A DNA stretch of 64,000 nt from Streptomyces sp. WZ.A104 (GCF_002382885.1 NZ_NWVL01000024.1:1-64000), one strand, 5' to 3'. Shown: positions 1 to 10,427, counted from the stretch's first letter. The notes: a model not told the origin generated them from the letters alone. Translations and numbers: made by a program.

Positions 1-875
1 TCGACCTCGCCGTGCACCCGCAGCCAGCGGGCCTGGGCCTCGGCGCGGGCCGCGCCCGTCTCGCGCGCCGCCTCGGCCTCCGCCCGGGCCAGGCGCACGG
101 TGCGGGCCGCCTCGGCCTCGGTCCGTACGCCGTCGGCGGCGGCCTTCTCCTCGGCCTCGCGGCGGGCGTTGGTGCCGCGCTGGTCGACCAACTGCTCCTC
201 GCGCCGGGCCAGTTCGATCTGGCTGGCCAGCTCGTTCTCGGCGATGGCGCGCTCGCGCTCCACGGCTACGGCCCGCCGCTCGTAGGTGGCCCGGTCCGCC
301 TCCTGCTGGATCTGCTCGCGGGCCGGGGTGCGCAGGGCGCGCTCGACCTCGGCCTCGGGGCGGATCGCGACGACGCGCACGGCCACCACGTCGATGCCGG
401 TTGCCGGGAGCCGGGGCTCGGCGGCGAGACCCGTGGCGACCCGTTCGCGTACGGAGGCGACGCCGTCCACCAGGGCGGCGGCCAGCGGGGTCCGGGCCAG
501 CACGTCCAGCGTGTGCTGCTGCGCGGTCTCCGTCAGCAGGGTGGCGATCTGCTCCAGTGGCGTCCCGCGCCAGCTCCCGGTGTCCGGGTCCACGGAGAAG
601 TCGAGCCGGTCCGCGGCCTCGGCCGGATCGCTGATCCGATAGGTGACGGTGGCCTGTACGGTGACGTCCTGGAAGTCGGCCGTACGGGCGTGGAACGCCA
701 TGGCCAGCTCCCTGTCGTCCACCGGGACTTCGGAGAGCGCCGCCGACAGTGAGCGGTACCAGAAGCTGAGCCCCCGGCCGTCGTGGGCGAGGCGGCCGCG
801 CTTGTGGTGGCGGATGTGGGCGGTGGGCGCGGAGCGCAGATGACGCCAGCCGAAGCGGCGGGTGATGTCGGCCAT
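1..875 (-). CDS. SPFH/band 7 domain protein, C-terminus beyond window
   Basis: The gene reads leftward from an ATG at 875 and stays open to the window edge, so about 291 residues are visible and the C-terminus is missing. The N-terminal half looks like an SPFH (band 7) fold: after a short basic start come the segments VPVDDRELAMAFHARTADFQ and DVTVQATVTYRI, typical of strand-rich SPFH proteins. From about residue 195 it becomes a long charged Ala/Glu/Arg-rich stretch that should form a coiled coil (AREQIQQEADRATYERRAVA region). SPFH proteins scaffold membrane microdomains, but no N-terminal membrane segment is visible, so this could be a soluble member. It lies 53 bp downstream of the SDR gene on the same strand, with a large palindrome in the gap. 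Family assignment is fairly secure; role unknown. Confidence 0.8.
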   Translation of the reverse strand, partial: MADITRRFGWRHLRSAPTAHIRHHKRGRLAHDGRGLSFWYRSLSAALSEVPVDDRELAMAFHARTADFQDVTVQATVTYRISDPAEAADRLDFSVDPDTGSWRGTPLEQIATLLTETAQQHTLDVLARTPLAAALVDGVASVRERVATGLAAEPRLPATGIDVVAVRVVAIRPEAEVERALRTPAREQIQQEADRATYERRAVAVERERAIAENELASQIELARREEQLVDQRGTNARREAEEKAAADGVRTEAEAARTVRLARAEAEAARETGAARAEAQARWLRVHGEV

Positions 876-889
876 GAGGCCCCCCTTTG

Positions 890-942
890 TTTCGTCAATG
901 CGACGATAAGGGGTCCGCCCCCATATCGTCAAGAGGACGAAA
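890..942. promoter_or_regulatory. Nested palindrome upstream of the SPFH gene
   Basis: An outer inverted repeat TTTCGTC (890-896) / GACGAAA (936-942) encloses an inner 12-bp inverted repeat, gacgataagggg (902-913) against ccccatatcgtc (919-930), with one mismatch. The result is two symmetric 19-bp arms in which 14 positions pair, with the TCGTC element appearing four times. It ends 15 bp before the SPFH start codon and covers the last codons and stop of the upstream SDR gene. It could be an operator or an RNA hairpin; the four-fold repeated element favours protein binding. Confidence 0.6.
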
Positions 943-1723
943 AGGGGTGATCGGTCCGGCTCGCCAGGTGTCTCGCCGGGATTCCGCCGCCGCCGTGCAC
1001 CGCGAGATCGGCGCCGTTGACGTACGAGGAGAGGTCGCACGCCAGCCACAGGCAGGCGCGGGCCACGTCCTCCGGCTCCGCCAGCCGCCGCATCGGGATC
1101 GTCCCGGCGACCGACTCTCCGCCGTCCTCGCCGTACAGTGCGGCGGCGTTCTCGGTGCGGATGAGGCCCGCGGTGATGTGGTTGACCCGGACCTTCGGCG
1201 CCCACTCCAGGGCCAGGGCCCGGGAGAGCCCCAGCAGGCCCGCCTTGGCCGCGGAGTAGGCCGCCGTGCCCGGCTGCGGATCGTGGGCGGAGACGCTGCC
1301 GATGTTGATCACGCTGCCGCCGGTCGTCTGCTCCCGCATCGCCAGGTTCGCCGCCTGGGCCACGTAGAACGGGGCGAGGAGATTGAGGGCGACCACCTTC
1401 TCGACGAAGCGCGGGGAGACGGTCGCCGCGTCGGCGTCGGGGGAGCCGCCCGCGTTGTTCACGAGGACGTCGAGCCGCCCGAACCGCCCGGCCGCCGCGG
1501 CGACCAGGTCCGCGGCCGCCCCCGGGTCGCGTACGTCCGCCGCCCGGAACGCCGCCTCGCGCCCGCCCGTCGACGGCAGGGCGGCGGGGTCGGTGCGCCC
1601 GCACACCAGGACGTTCGCGCCGCTCGCCAGAAAGGCCCGCGCGATCGCGGCCCCGAGTCCTTTGGTGCCGCCGGTCACGAGCACCGCGCGCCCGGTGAAG
1701 TCGATGCGCCGGGACTGGTCCAT
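929..1723 (-). CDS. SDR family NAD(P)-dependent oxidoreductase
   Basis: A 264-residue classical short-chain dehydrogenase/reductase. The Rossmann glycine motif TGGTKGLG lies at about residues 17-24, NNAG at about 88-91, and the catalytic Ser plus YxxxK appear in GSVSAHDPQPGTAAYSAAK around residues 142-160. The length is normal for the family. Substrate cannot be read from the sequence; relatives with this layout are often acyl-CoA or steroid dehydrogenases. The gene is preceded by a perfect CAAGCGCTTG palindrome of the kind bound by TetR proteins in lipid catabolism, and a TetR gene lies upstream on the same strand, though that regulator has its own different operator array. Confidence 0.9.
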   Translation of the reverse strand: MDQSRRIDFTGRAVLVTGGTKGLGAAIARAFLASGANVLVCGRTDPAALPSTGGREAAFRAADVRDPGAAADLVAAAAGRFGRLDVLVNNAGGSPDADAATVSPRFVEKVVALNLLAPFYVAQAANLAMREQTTGGSVINIGSVSAHDPQPGTAAYSAAKAGLLGLSRALALEWAPKVRVNHITAGLIRTENAAALYGEDGGESVAGTIPMRRLAEPEDVARACLWLACDLSSYVNGADLAVHGGGGIPARHLASRTDHPFSSS

Positions 1724-1773
1724 GGGTCGCCTCCGTGGTTCGCCTTCCGGGCAGAGGGCTCGCCGTAATCTAC

Positions 1774-1783
1774 CAAGCGCTTG
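1774..1783. promoter_or_regulatory. CAAGCGCTTG palindrome upstream of SDR gene
   Basis: A perfect 10-bp palindrome, CAAGCGCTTG, within the context accaagcgcttgtt, lies 51 bp upstream of the SDR start at 1723. Sequences of this AAGCGCTT type are known operators of TetR regulators controlling fatty-acid, acyl-CoA or steroid genes in actinobacteria. The cognate regulator here is not identified. Confidence 0.5.
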
Positions 1784-1948
1784 TTAGAATCAATAGATGT
1801 GTCGGGAGGCGGGTGTGCCGGGAAAGCACGTGCGGCCGGTGGCCTCCGCAGAGGTCACCGGCCGCACGGGCGGTGCGCCGCCCCCGTCCCCACGGTGCGG
1901 CGCCTGGTGGACCGGCCCCCATCCGCTGGGACGGGCGGTCCACGTCTG

Positions 1949-2578
1949 TCAGGACTCCGGCACCCGTGCCGTGAGTCCGAGGCTCGGGAAGATCGCGCTC
2001 TCCACGAACCGGGTCAGATACGCCGCGTCGGCGTAGCGCCCCTCCAGTAGCGGCCGGGCGCGCAGCACGCCGAGCAGCTGGGCCGGTACGAACGCGGCGG
2101 CCGGCAGGTCCGCGGGGATCTCTCCGCGATCCTGGCCCCGCCGGACCATCGCGTCGATGGCCGCGACCTCCGGCACGATCAGCGCCTCGCGCAGCGCGGA
2201 CAGCAGCTCCGGGCTCTGGAGTGCGGCATGGCTGAGGGCGTGCATCAGCGGAGTGTCGCCCTCCGAGGCCTTCCCGATCGCCTGTGCGGCCTCCAGCAGG
2301 TCCCCGGCCAGCGTCCCGGTGTCGATGTGGGGCAGCCGCATCCGCCGGGTGCCGTGCAGTGCGGCGACGACCAGCTCCGGCTTGGACCCCCACTGCCGGT
2401 AGAGCGTCGACTTCCCGCACCGGGTTCGGGCGGCGACCCCCTCCATGGTCAGCGACTCGTAACCGCTCTCCCGCAACAGGTCCAGCACCGCTTCGTACAG
2501 CTCCTGCGCCCGCTCCGGTGTGATCTTCGACCGGCGGGAGGTGAGGGCTGACTCCGGTGCGGAATCGGGCGAGGGCAT
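1949..2578 (-). CDS. TetR/AcrR family transcriptional regulator
   Basis: A 209-residue regulator. The N-terminal TetR helix-turn-helix sits at about residues 20-65 (ELYEAVLDLLRESGYESLTM, then RTRCGKSTLYRQWGSKPELV), followed by a variable all-alpha ligand domain. The ATG at 2578 is chosen because a GGAGG ribosome-binding site lies just upstream; the longer open frame to 2782 would run through the operator array. It is divergent from a PAP2 phosphatase gene, and the shared intergenic region is filled with symmetric repeats, pointing to autoregulation and control of the PAP2 and DMT genes. Ligand unknown. Confidence 0.92.
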   Translation of the reverse strand: MPSPDSAPESALTSRRSKITPERAQELYEAVLDLLRESGYESLTMEGVAARTRCGKSTLYRQWGSKPELVVAALHGTRRMRLPHIDTGTLAGDLLEAAQAIGKASEGDTPLMHALSHAALQSPELLSALREALIVPEVAAIDAMVRRGQDRGEIPADLPAAAFVPAQLLGVLRARPLLEGRYADAAYLTRFVESAIFPSLGLTARVPES

Positions 2579-2613
2579 GGGCTGTACCTCCTGCGGCGGT
2601 GCGGCGAGGTTCT

Positions 2614-2679
2614 CGATACGCCAGTGTACCGATACGCGGGTGTACCGATACGCCAACGTATCGGTACACTGGCGTATCG
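2614..2679. promoter_or_regulatory. Repeat-dense operator array between tetR and PAP2 genes
   Basis: A 23-bp element at 2614-2636 is repeated as an exact inverted copy at 2657-2679. A third partial copy, GTGTACCGATACG (2640-2652), pairs perfectly with CGTATCGGTACAC (2657-2669) across a 4-bp centre. The unit CGATACG occurs in either orientation six times in 66 bp. Its position, 36 bp from the TetR start and 60 bp from the PAP2 start, suits a multi-site TetR operator over the divergent promoters. The palindrome could also extrude as a cruciform. Confidence 0.8.
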
Positions 2680-2738
2680 ATTCGGCATGGACTGGACCAT
2701 GCCGTCCTGACACCGCTTCGCATCCAAGGGGGCACCGG

Positions 2739-3683
2739 GTGACGCACGCCCGCACCGAGCCCACGGACCAGGAGCCGGACATACGTGCCCGACCGCCCCT
2801 CGTCCGCGAGTTCCTTCTCGTGGCCGGACTCTTCCTGGCCTACAAACTCGGCCGCCGGGCGGCCAACGGCCATGTCGAGGAAGCGTTCCGCAACGCGGGG
2901 AACGTCTGGGACCTTGAACGGACCCTGCGCCTGCCCGGCGAGGGCGCCGTCCAGGACCTGCTGCTGCACAGCCAGACCCTGATCCACGCGGCGAACACGT
3001 ACTACGCCGCCGTGCACTTCCCGGCCACAGCCCTCTTCCTGGTCTGGCTCTACTGGCGCCGCCCCCGCCACTACCTCTGGTCACGCCGCGTCCTCGCCGC
3101 GCTCACCGCCGCCGCGCTCGTGCTGCACCTGCTGTTCCCGCTGGCTCCGCCCCGGATGTTCCCGGCCGCCGGAATGGTCGACACGGGGCAGGTCTACGGC
3201 CCGACGGTGTACGGGCAGACGCCCGCGACCGACTCGATGGCGAACCAGTTCGCCGCGATGCCCTCGCTGCACGTGGGCTGGGCGGTCATGGTCGCCGTCG
3301 GGCTGATCGCCGCGACCCGCTCCCGGTGGCGCGGGCTGTGGTTGCTGCACCCCGCGCTGACGCTGCTCGTCGTGGTGGGCACCGCGAACCACTACTGGCT
3401 CGACGCGATCGTGGCCGTCGCGCTGCTCGCCGTCGCGTTCGCCGTTTTCCGGCTGCCGGTGCCGGGTGGGGCTGTGGTGTCCGGTGGGGGCACGGTGTCG
3501 GGTGGACCGGTGGTGTCCGGTGGAGGTGCCGATGCGCCGCCGGCCCTCGGGAGCTCCGCCGGGGCGCCCGACGCACCACCCGCCGCGGAGGCTGCCCCGG
3601 TGCGCATCCCCGGTCCCGAGCTCGTCCCTGAGCCCACCCCCCAGCCCGTCCCTGAGCCCGCGCCGACCGGGGCCGCCCGATGA
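2739..3683 (+). CDS. PAP2 superfamily membrane phosphatase
   Basis: A 314-residue polytopic membrane protein with PAP2 active-site motifs: MPSLHVGWA (about residue 176) and NHYWLDAIVA (about residue 216), which carry the histidines and aspartate of lipid phosphatases and of inositol-phosphoceramide-synthase-type transferases. Five to six membrane segments lie between about residues 22 and 240. The last 75 residues are a Gly/Pro/Ala-rich tail with PEPTPQPVPEPAP-like repeats. The GTG at 2739 is preferred over the upstream ATG at 2520, which would translate the operator array. The stop overlaps the next start by 4 bp (ATGA), so it is co-transcribed with the DMT transporter. Confidence 0.85.
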   Translation: MTHARTEPTDQEPDIRARPPLVREFLLVAGLFLAYKLGRRAANGHVEEAFRNAGNVWDLERTLRLPGEGAVQDLLLHSQTLIHAANTYYAAVHFPATALFLVWLYWRRPRHYLWSRRVLAALTAAALVLHLLFPLAPPRMFPAAGMVDTGQVYGPTVYGQTPATDSMANQFAAMPSLHVGWAVMVAVGLIAATRSRWRGLWLLHPALTLLVVVGTANHYWLDAIVAVALLAVAFAVFRLPVPGGAVVSGGGTVSGGPVVSGGGADAPPALGSSAGAPDAPPAAEAAPVRIPGPELVPEPTPQPVPEPAPTGAAR

Positions 3684-4696
3684 GTGGCACCCTGATCGCC
3701 GTCGCCCTGTCCCTCGTCTCCGCCGGTGCCTACGCGGCCGCCGCCGTGGCGCAGTCCCGGCTCGCCGGACGCACCGAACCCTCCGCCGGAGTCCTGCGGC
3801 TGCTGGGCCGGGGCGCGTGGTGGTCGGCGGTCGGCCTCAACGCGGCGGGCGCGCTGCTGCATGTCGCCGCACTCAACTACGGGCCGCTCACCCTGGTCCA
3901 GCCGCTCGGCGCGCTCACGCTCGTCGTCGCCGTCCCGCTCGGCGCGCGCGCCGCCGGACGCAGGGTCGGCCGCATCGAGTGGCAGGGCACGGTCCTCACC
4001 CTGCTCGGCCTCGGCGCGCTGCTCCTGACCGCGGGCGGCTCCGCCCCGCACGACACCCTCACCCTGCCCGAGGCCCTCGGCGTGGGAGCGGCCACCATGG
4101 CGGTCGTCGCCGGGCTCAGCCGCCCGGGAGCCCGCCCGGGCCTGCGGCACGCGGCGGCCTCCGGGATCACCTCGGGCGTCGCCTCCGCCCTCACCCAGAC
4201 CCTCACGGTCGCCGTCACCGACCACTCCGGCGGCCCGCTGTTCAGCTGGCGGCTGCTGACCGTGGCGCTGCTCGTCTCGGCCTTCGCGATGGGCGGTCTG
4301 CTGCTGTCCCAGACCGCCTACCGGGGCGGGCTCGGCGCCCCGCTCGCCGTCGTCACCCTCGCCAACCCGGTCGCCGCCGCCGCGATCGGCCTGGCCCTGC
4401 TCGGCGAACGGCTCCAGGGTGGCCCGGTCAGCCTGGTCCTGGCGCTGCTCGGTACGGCCGCGGCCGTACGCGGCGTGATCCTCCTGAGCCGGGCCCAGGC
4501 GCGCGCCACGGACAGCGTGGCCGAGGTGCGCGTCACGGACAGCCTGGCCCAGGTGCGCGGCACGGAGCCGGAGCGCGCGGCCGATGGGCCTTCCCCGGAA
4601 GGGCCGGTCCCTTCGCGGGTGGTCATCGGCAGCCCCCGCCCCGTGGTCGTCGCGGAACCCGTGGCCGTACAGGCGGGCGGCGGACCCCACCCGTGA
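3680..4696 (+). CDS. DMT-superfamily (EamA-like) membrane transporter
   Basis: A 338-residue integral membrane protein with about nine or ten hydrophobic helices in two pseudo-repeats, as in the drug/metabolite transporter superfamily (for example NYGPLTLVQPLGALTLVVAV and TLANPVAAAAIGLALLGERL, both typical of EamA repeats). A cytosolic C-terminal tail from about residue 270 contains a short internal duplication (ATDSVAEVRVTDSLAQVR). It overlaps the PAP2 gene by 4 bp. The pair may handle a lipid or its head group, but this is inference from linkage only. Confidence 0.8.
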   Translation: MSGTLIAVALSLVSAGAYAAAAVAQSRLAGRTEPSAGVLRLLGRGAWWSAVGLNAAGALLHVAALNYGPLTLVQPLGALTLVVAVPLGARAAGRRVGRIEWQGTVLTLLGLGALLLTAGGSAPHDTLTLPEALGVGAATMAVVAGLSRPGARPGLRHAAASGITSGVASALTQTLTVAVTDHSGGPLFSWRLLTVALLVSAFAMGGLLLSQTAYRGGLGAPLAVVTLANPVAAAAIGLALLGERLQGGPVSLVLALLGTAAAVRGVILLSRAQARATDSVAEVRVTDSLAQVRGTEPERAADGPSPEGPVPSRVVIGSPRPVVVAEPVAVQAGGGPHP

Positions 4697-4708
4697 CGGG
4701 CGGGACGG

Positions 4709-5239
4709 TCAGCCGTCCAGGTCCGCGATGGCCCGGGTGAGCCAGCCGATCCAGAACGTCTCCAGGTCGATGCCGCCCCGCAGCACCAGATACCGCAGCC
4801 GGCTCTCGTCCGTGGTCGGCGAGGGGGTGAAGTCCCGCTCCTCGATCTCCCGGTACTCCGCCAACTGCCGCTCGTGGAGCGCGAGATGGCGGCGCAGCTC
4901 CGCGCCCATCCCGTTCGTCCCGACGACCGCCGCCGCCCGCATCCGCAGCAGCAGCGGATCACGGACCGGGCGCGGGTCCTCGGGCAGCGCCACCCAGGCC
5001 GCCAGTTCCTCGCGGCCCGCGGGCAGTACCTCGTACTCCTTCTTCTGCCCCCGGGCCGGCACCGCCGACGGCAGCGCCCTGATCCGCCCGGCCTGCTCCA
5101 GTTTCCCCAGCTCGCGATAGATCTGCTGATGGGTCGAGGACCAGAAGTAGCCGAACGACCGGTCGAACCTGCGGGTCAGCTCCAGACCTGAGGAAGGCTT
5201 CTCCAGCAGGGCGGTGAGAATCGCGTGCGGCAGTGACAT
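4709..5239 (-). CDS. PadR family transcriptional regulator
   Basis: A 176-residue regulator starting MSLPHAILTALLEKP, the usual start of this group. A PadR winged helix occupies residues 1-85 (GLELTRRFDRSFGYFWSSTH, IYRELGKLEQAGRI), and a C-terminal helical Vir-like dimerisation domain follows. ATG 5239 is preferred to the alternatives at 5248 and 5266 for that reason. The DMT gene converges on it with a 12-bp gap. The upstream region carries a 35-bp tandem repeat rather than an obvious PadR palindrome. PadR proteins usually repress exporters or detoxification genes; the target here is not evident. Confidence 0.92.
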   Translation of the reverse strand: MSLPHAILTALLEKPSSGLELTRRFDRSFGYFWSSTHQQIYRELGKLEQAGRIRALPSAVPARGQKKEYEVLPAGREELAAWVALPEDPRPVRDPLLLRMRAAAVVGTNGMGAELRRHLALHERQLAEYREIEERDFTPSPTTDESRLRYLVLRGGIDLETFWIGWLTRAIADLDG

Positions 5240-5257
5240 GACGTGCATCCTAAGTAC

Positions 5258-7378
<2,121 letters not shown>

Positions 7379-7381
7379 TCA

Positions 7382-7420
7382 GTTGTAGACCACCGCGAGA
7401 CCCTTATGCAACAAGTTGCA
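7382..7420 (-). promoter_or_regulatory. Probable fadH promoter with overlapping palindrome
   Basis: On the minus strand TTGCAT (7411-7406) and TACAAC (7387-7382) are separated by 18 bp, a plausible -35/-10 pair reading into fadH. A perfect palindrome TGCAACAAGTTGCA (7407-7420) covers the -35 element, so a bound regulator would block polymerase. The regulator is unknown; the PadR gene downstream of fadH is one candidate. Confidence 0.5.
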
Positions 7421-7552
7421 CAATGATCTGCGTCGCACCGGGGCCTTGGGGTGACCGGTCCGTGTCCCGTACGGCGTAGTCGGCCGGGCCCGCCCGCCCC
7501 CGTCCGGCGAGAGTGGGAGCCGTACCGCAAGCCCCTCACCCCGGGAGTCCCC

Positions 7553-8080
7553 ATGGTCCGCGTAAACCGGCGTGATCTCGGTCTGCTCGCCCTGCGCGTC
7601 GGCACCGGCGCGGTGCTCGCCGCCCACGGCAGCCAGAAGCTGGCCGGATGGTTCGGCGGCGGAGGAATCCAGGGCACCACGGCCGCGATGGAGGCGATGG
7701 GGTTCCACCCGCCCAAGCACAGCGCTGTGGCCGCCGGTCTCGGGGAGGCGGGCGGCGGCGCACTGCTGGCGCTGGGGCTCGCCACCCCGGCGGCGGGCGC
7801 CGCGGCCGCCGGAGCCATGGCCGGTGCGGTCGCCGTGCACGCCCCGGCGGGCTTCTTCGCGCAGGGCGGCGGCTACGAATACCCGGCGTTCCTCGGCTTC
7901 ACCGCCGCGGCCATCGGCCTGACCGGCCCCGGACGCTACTCGGTGGACCACGCCACCTGTCACGTCTTCGACCGTCCCTGGATGGTCGCACTGGCCTTCG
8001 CGGGCAGTGCGGCCGCCGCCGCCGTGGTGGTCGGCAAGCGCGCGAAGGGGCAGTCCGGCCGGACTCAGGAGGAGTCCTGA
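7553..8080 (+). CDS. DoxX family membrane protein
   Basis: A 175-residue, four-helix hydrophobic protein of the DoxX family. The typical N-terminal pattern LALRVGTGAVLAAHGSQKLAGWFGG is at residues 9-33, and glycine/alanine-rich helices follow, with a final hydrophobic segment near residue 155. DoxX-like proteins are linked to redox stress and quinone or sulfur metabolism, but function is generally uncertain. ATG 7553 has a GGGAG site. Its stop overlaps the next ATG (TGATG), preceded by a strong GGAGGAG site, so translation was coupled to a downstream gene that now looks broken. Confidence 0.85.
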   Translation: MVRVNRRDLGLLALRVGTGAVLAAHGSQKLAGWFGGGGIQGTTAAMEAMGFHPPKHSAVAAGLGEAGGGALLALGLATPAAGAAAAGAMAGAVAVHAPAGFFAQGGGYEYPAFLGFTAAAIGLTGPGRYSVDHATCHVFDRPWMVALAFAGSAAAAAVVVGKRAKGQSGRTQEES

Positions 8081-8321
8081 TGAGCACGGACCCCGCCCGG
8101 CCTTCCGGCTCCACGACGCCTCCTGGCTCCACGACGCCTCCCGGCTCCGCGACGCCTTCCGGATCTACGCCTCCCGGCTCCGCTTCGCGCACTTCTTCCT
8201 TCTGGCGTACGCGCCCGGCCGGTCGGTGATCGTGATCGCCCTGGACCTCTTCGTGATCTGGGCCCCGGCCGCCTACCGGGACCCGGGCCGGGCTCCGGGG
8301 GACGCGCGGCGTCGACCCTAG
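8080..8321 (+). pseudogene. Small membrane protein gene, probably frameshifted
   Basis: An ATG at 8080 with an ideal GGAGGAG site opens a frame ending at 8229 whose 49-residue product is low-complexity Pro/Ser/Thr/Gly. In the next frame the same DNA encodes a far more protein-like sequence, ...RLRDAFRIYASRLRFAHFFL and then a clear membrane helix GRSVIVIALDLFVIWAPAAY, ending at 8321, but that frame has no good start. A near-perfect tandem repeat (cggctccacgacgcctcc units, about 8104-8150) lies where the frames must switch. The simplest reading is a short membrane protein disrupted by a one-base indel around 8095-8105. Sequencing error in a repeat is possible. Confidence 0.55.
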
Positions 8322-10405
8322 GACGTCTCGCGGCTCAGCGCCCCCGGCCACCACGCCTTCGGGCCGATGTCCCGCACCAGCGCCGGGACGAGGAGCGAGC
8401 GTACGACCAGGGTGTCCAGCAGGACGCCGAAGGCCACGATGAACGCGATCTGGAGCAGGAACGCCAGCGGGATCACACCGAGTGCGGCGAAGGTGGCCGC
8501 CAGGACGACGCCCGCCGACGTGATGACCCCGCCGGTCGTGGTCAGCCCGCGCAGGATGCCCTCTCTGGTGCCGTGCCGCAGCGACTCCTCCCGGACCCGG
8601 GACATCAGGAAGATGTTGTAGTCGACACCCAGGGCGACCAGGAACACGAATCCGTACAGCGGCACCGATGAATCCGTGCCGCTGAAGCCGAACACATGGG
8701 TGAAGACCAACGAGGAGATGCCGAGCGTGGCCAGGAAGTTCAGCGCCACCGTCGCCACGAGCAGCACCGGCATGAGCAGTGACCGCAGCAGGAAGACCAG
8801 GATCACCAGGATGATCGCCAGCACCACCGGCACGATCAGCATGCGGTCGTTCTCCGCCGTGCGCTGTGTGTCGTACTGCTGAGCGGTGTAGCCGCCGACC
8901 AGGGCGTCCGATCCGGGTACCGCGTGGACTTCGGTGCGCAGCGCGGCCACCGTCTCCTTGGCGTTGTCGCTGTCGGCCGCGTCCTTCAGGGTCGCGTCGA
9001 TGCGGACCCTGCCGTCGACGACGAGGGGTTCGCCGCCCGGCCGTCCGCTCGCACTCACCGGCGCGACCGAGGCCACCCCGTCGGTACGGGTGGCGGCCTC
9101 GGTCACCTCGGTCAGCCGGTCGGCCGCCGCGACGATCACCACCGGATTGCCCGAGCCGCCGGGGAAGTGCTCGCTCAGCGTCTCCTGGGCGGTCACGGAC
9201 GGGGCGTCGTTGACGAAGATCTCGTCCAGGGGGACGCCCTTGGAGGTGAGTGTGGGGGCGAAGGCGGCACAGGCGATCAGGGCCGCCAGGGTGATCGCCC
9301 AGACCTTGCGGGGCGCACGGTCGACGAGGGCCGCGACCTTGCGCCAGATGCCGTGGCCGCCGGACGCCTTGTCGTCGGCGGGCCTGGGCTTCGCCGGCCA
9401 GTAGGCGGCCCGGCCCAGCAGCACCAGGACGGCGGGCAGGAAGGTGAGAGCGCTCAGGACCGAGCAGACGATGCCGATCGCGCCCACGGGACCGAGGGCC
9501 CGGTTGTTGGTGAGGTCGCTGAGCAGCAGCGCGAGCAGACCGGCCGCCACCGTCGCGGCGCTCGCCGTGATCGGGCCGAAGGACTCGCGCAGCGCGATAC
9601 GCATCGCGGTGAACCGGTCTTCGTGTACGGCGAGTTCCTCCCGGAACCGGGCGGTGAGCAGCAGCGCGTAGTCCGTCGCCGCGCCGATCACCAGGATCGA
9701 CAGAATGCCCTGCACCTGACCGTCCACGCGCACGATGTCGTGGTCGGCGAGGAAGTAGACGATCGCGCAGGACAGGGCGAGGGCGAACACCGCGCCGATG
9801 ATGATGACGAAGGGCAGCAGCACACTGCGGTAGACCAGCAGCAGGATGACGAGCACCGTGGTCAGGGCGACCCCGAGCAGCAGCCCGTCGATGCCCGCGA
9901 AGGCGTCGGAAAGGTCGGCCTGGCTCGCGGCCGGACCTGCCAGCCGGACCGTCGTACCGGACACGGACGCGCCCGCCTCCTCGATCCTCTCCAGTACGGT
10001 CGGCAGCTCGTCCCCGAGGCCGGGGCTCAGCTGCACGATGCCCTGGAGCGCGAGGCCGTCCTCGGAGGGCAGCGCGGGGGAGGGGGTTCCGACGACGCCC
10101 TCGCTTCCGGCGAGCGAGGCGAGGGCGCCGGTGGCGGCCTCCCGCTGCCCGTCGTCCACCGGGGCGTCCTTCTCCGCGGAGGTCCAGACGAGGATGGCCG
10201 GCAGGGTCTCGTTCTGCTGGAACGCCTTCTGGGCATCGATGACTTGGGTGGACTCGGCGTTCTGCGGCAGAAAGGCCGCCTGGTCGTTGGTGGCGACCTC
10301 GCCGAGCTTCCCGGCGTACGGGCCGAGCCCGCCGCCGATGCAGAGCCAGGCGATCAGCAGAACGACGGGGATCAGCCGGCGGACCGACCGTGCAGGGGTG
10401 GACAT
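8318..10405 (-). CDS. MMPL/RND-superfamily membrane transporter
   Basis: A 695-residue protein with the MMPL layout: a first membrane helix at residues 10-30, a large extracellular loop, a block of five to six helices (about 170-345), then the same pattern again (loop about 370-525, helices about 528-680). Motifs include LVIGAATDYALLL (about residue 237) and its repeat VALGVDYNIFL (about 582), carrying the buried acidic residues expected in proton relay. Such proteins export lipids, siderophores or drugs. It lies 101 bp downstream of a marR gene in the same direction, with operator-like repeats at its start, so it is probably the regulated target. Confidence 0.92.
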   Translation of the reverse strand: MSTPARSVRRLIPVVLLIAWLCIGGGLGPYAGKLGEVATNDQAAFLPQNAESTQVIDAQKAFQQNETLPAILVWTSAEKDAPVDDGQREAATGALASLAGSEGVVGTPSPALPSEDGLALQGIVQLSPGLGDELPTVLERIEEAGASVSGTTVRLAGPAASQADLSDAFAGIDGLLLGVALTTVLVILLLVYRSVLLPFVIIIGAVFALALSCAIVYFLADHDIVRVDGQVQGILSILVIGAATDYALLLTARFREELAVHEDRFTAMRIALRESFGPITASAATVAAGLLALLLSDLTNNRALGPVGAIGIVCSVLSALTFLPAVLVLLGRAAYWPAKPRPADDKASGGHGIWRKVAALVDRAPRKVWAITLAALIACAAFAPTLTSKGVPLDEIFVNDAPSVTAQETLSEHFPGGSGNPVVIVAAADRLTEVTEAATRTDGVASVAPVSASGRPGGEPLVVDGRVRIDATLKDAADSDNAKETVAALRTEVHAVPGSDALVGGYTAQQYDTQRTAENDRMLIVPVVLAIILVILVFLLRSLLMPVLLVATVALNFLATLGISSLVFTHVFGFSGTDSSVPLYGFVFLVALGVDYNIFLMSRVREESLRHGTREGILRGLTTTGGVITSAGVVLAATFAALGVIPLAFLLQIAFIVAFGVLLDTLVVRSLLVPALVRDIGPKAWWPGALSRETS

Positions 10406-10427
10406 GCCTCTCCCGGGGGTGGAGGTA

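Noticed and set aside
8090..8160. Possible short CRISPR-like or IS repeat after doxX
   Set aside because: Tandem 18-bp codon-scale repeat within a gene frame, no spacers or terminal repeats.
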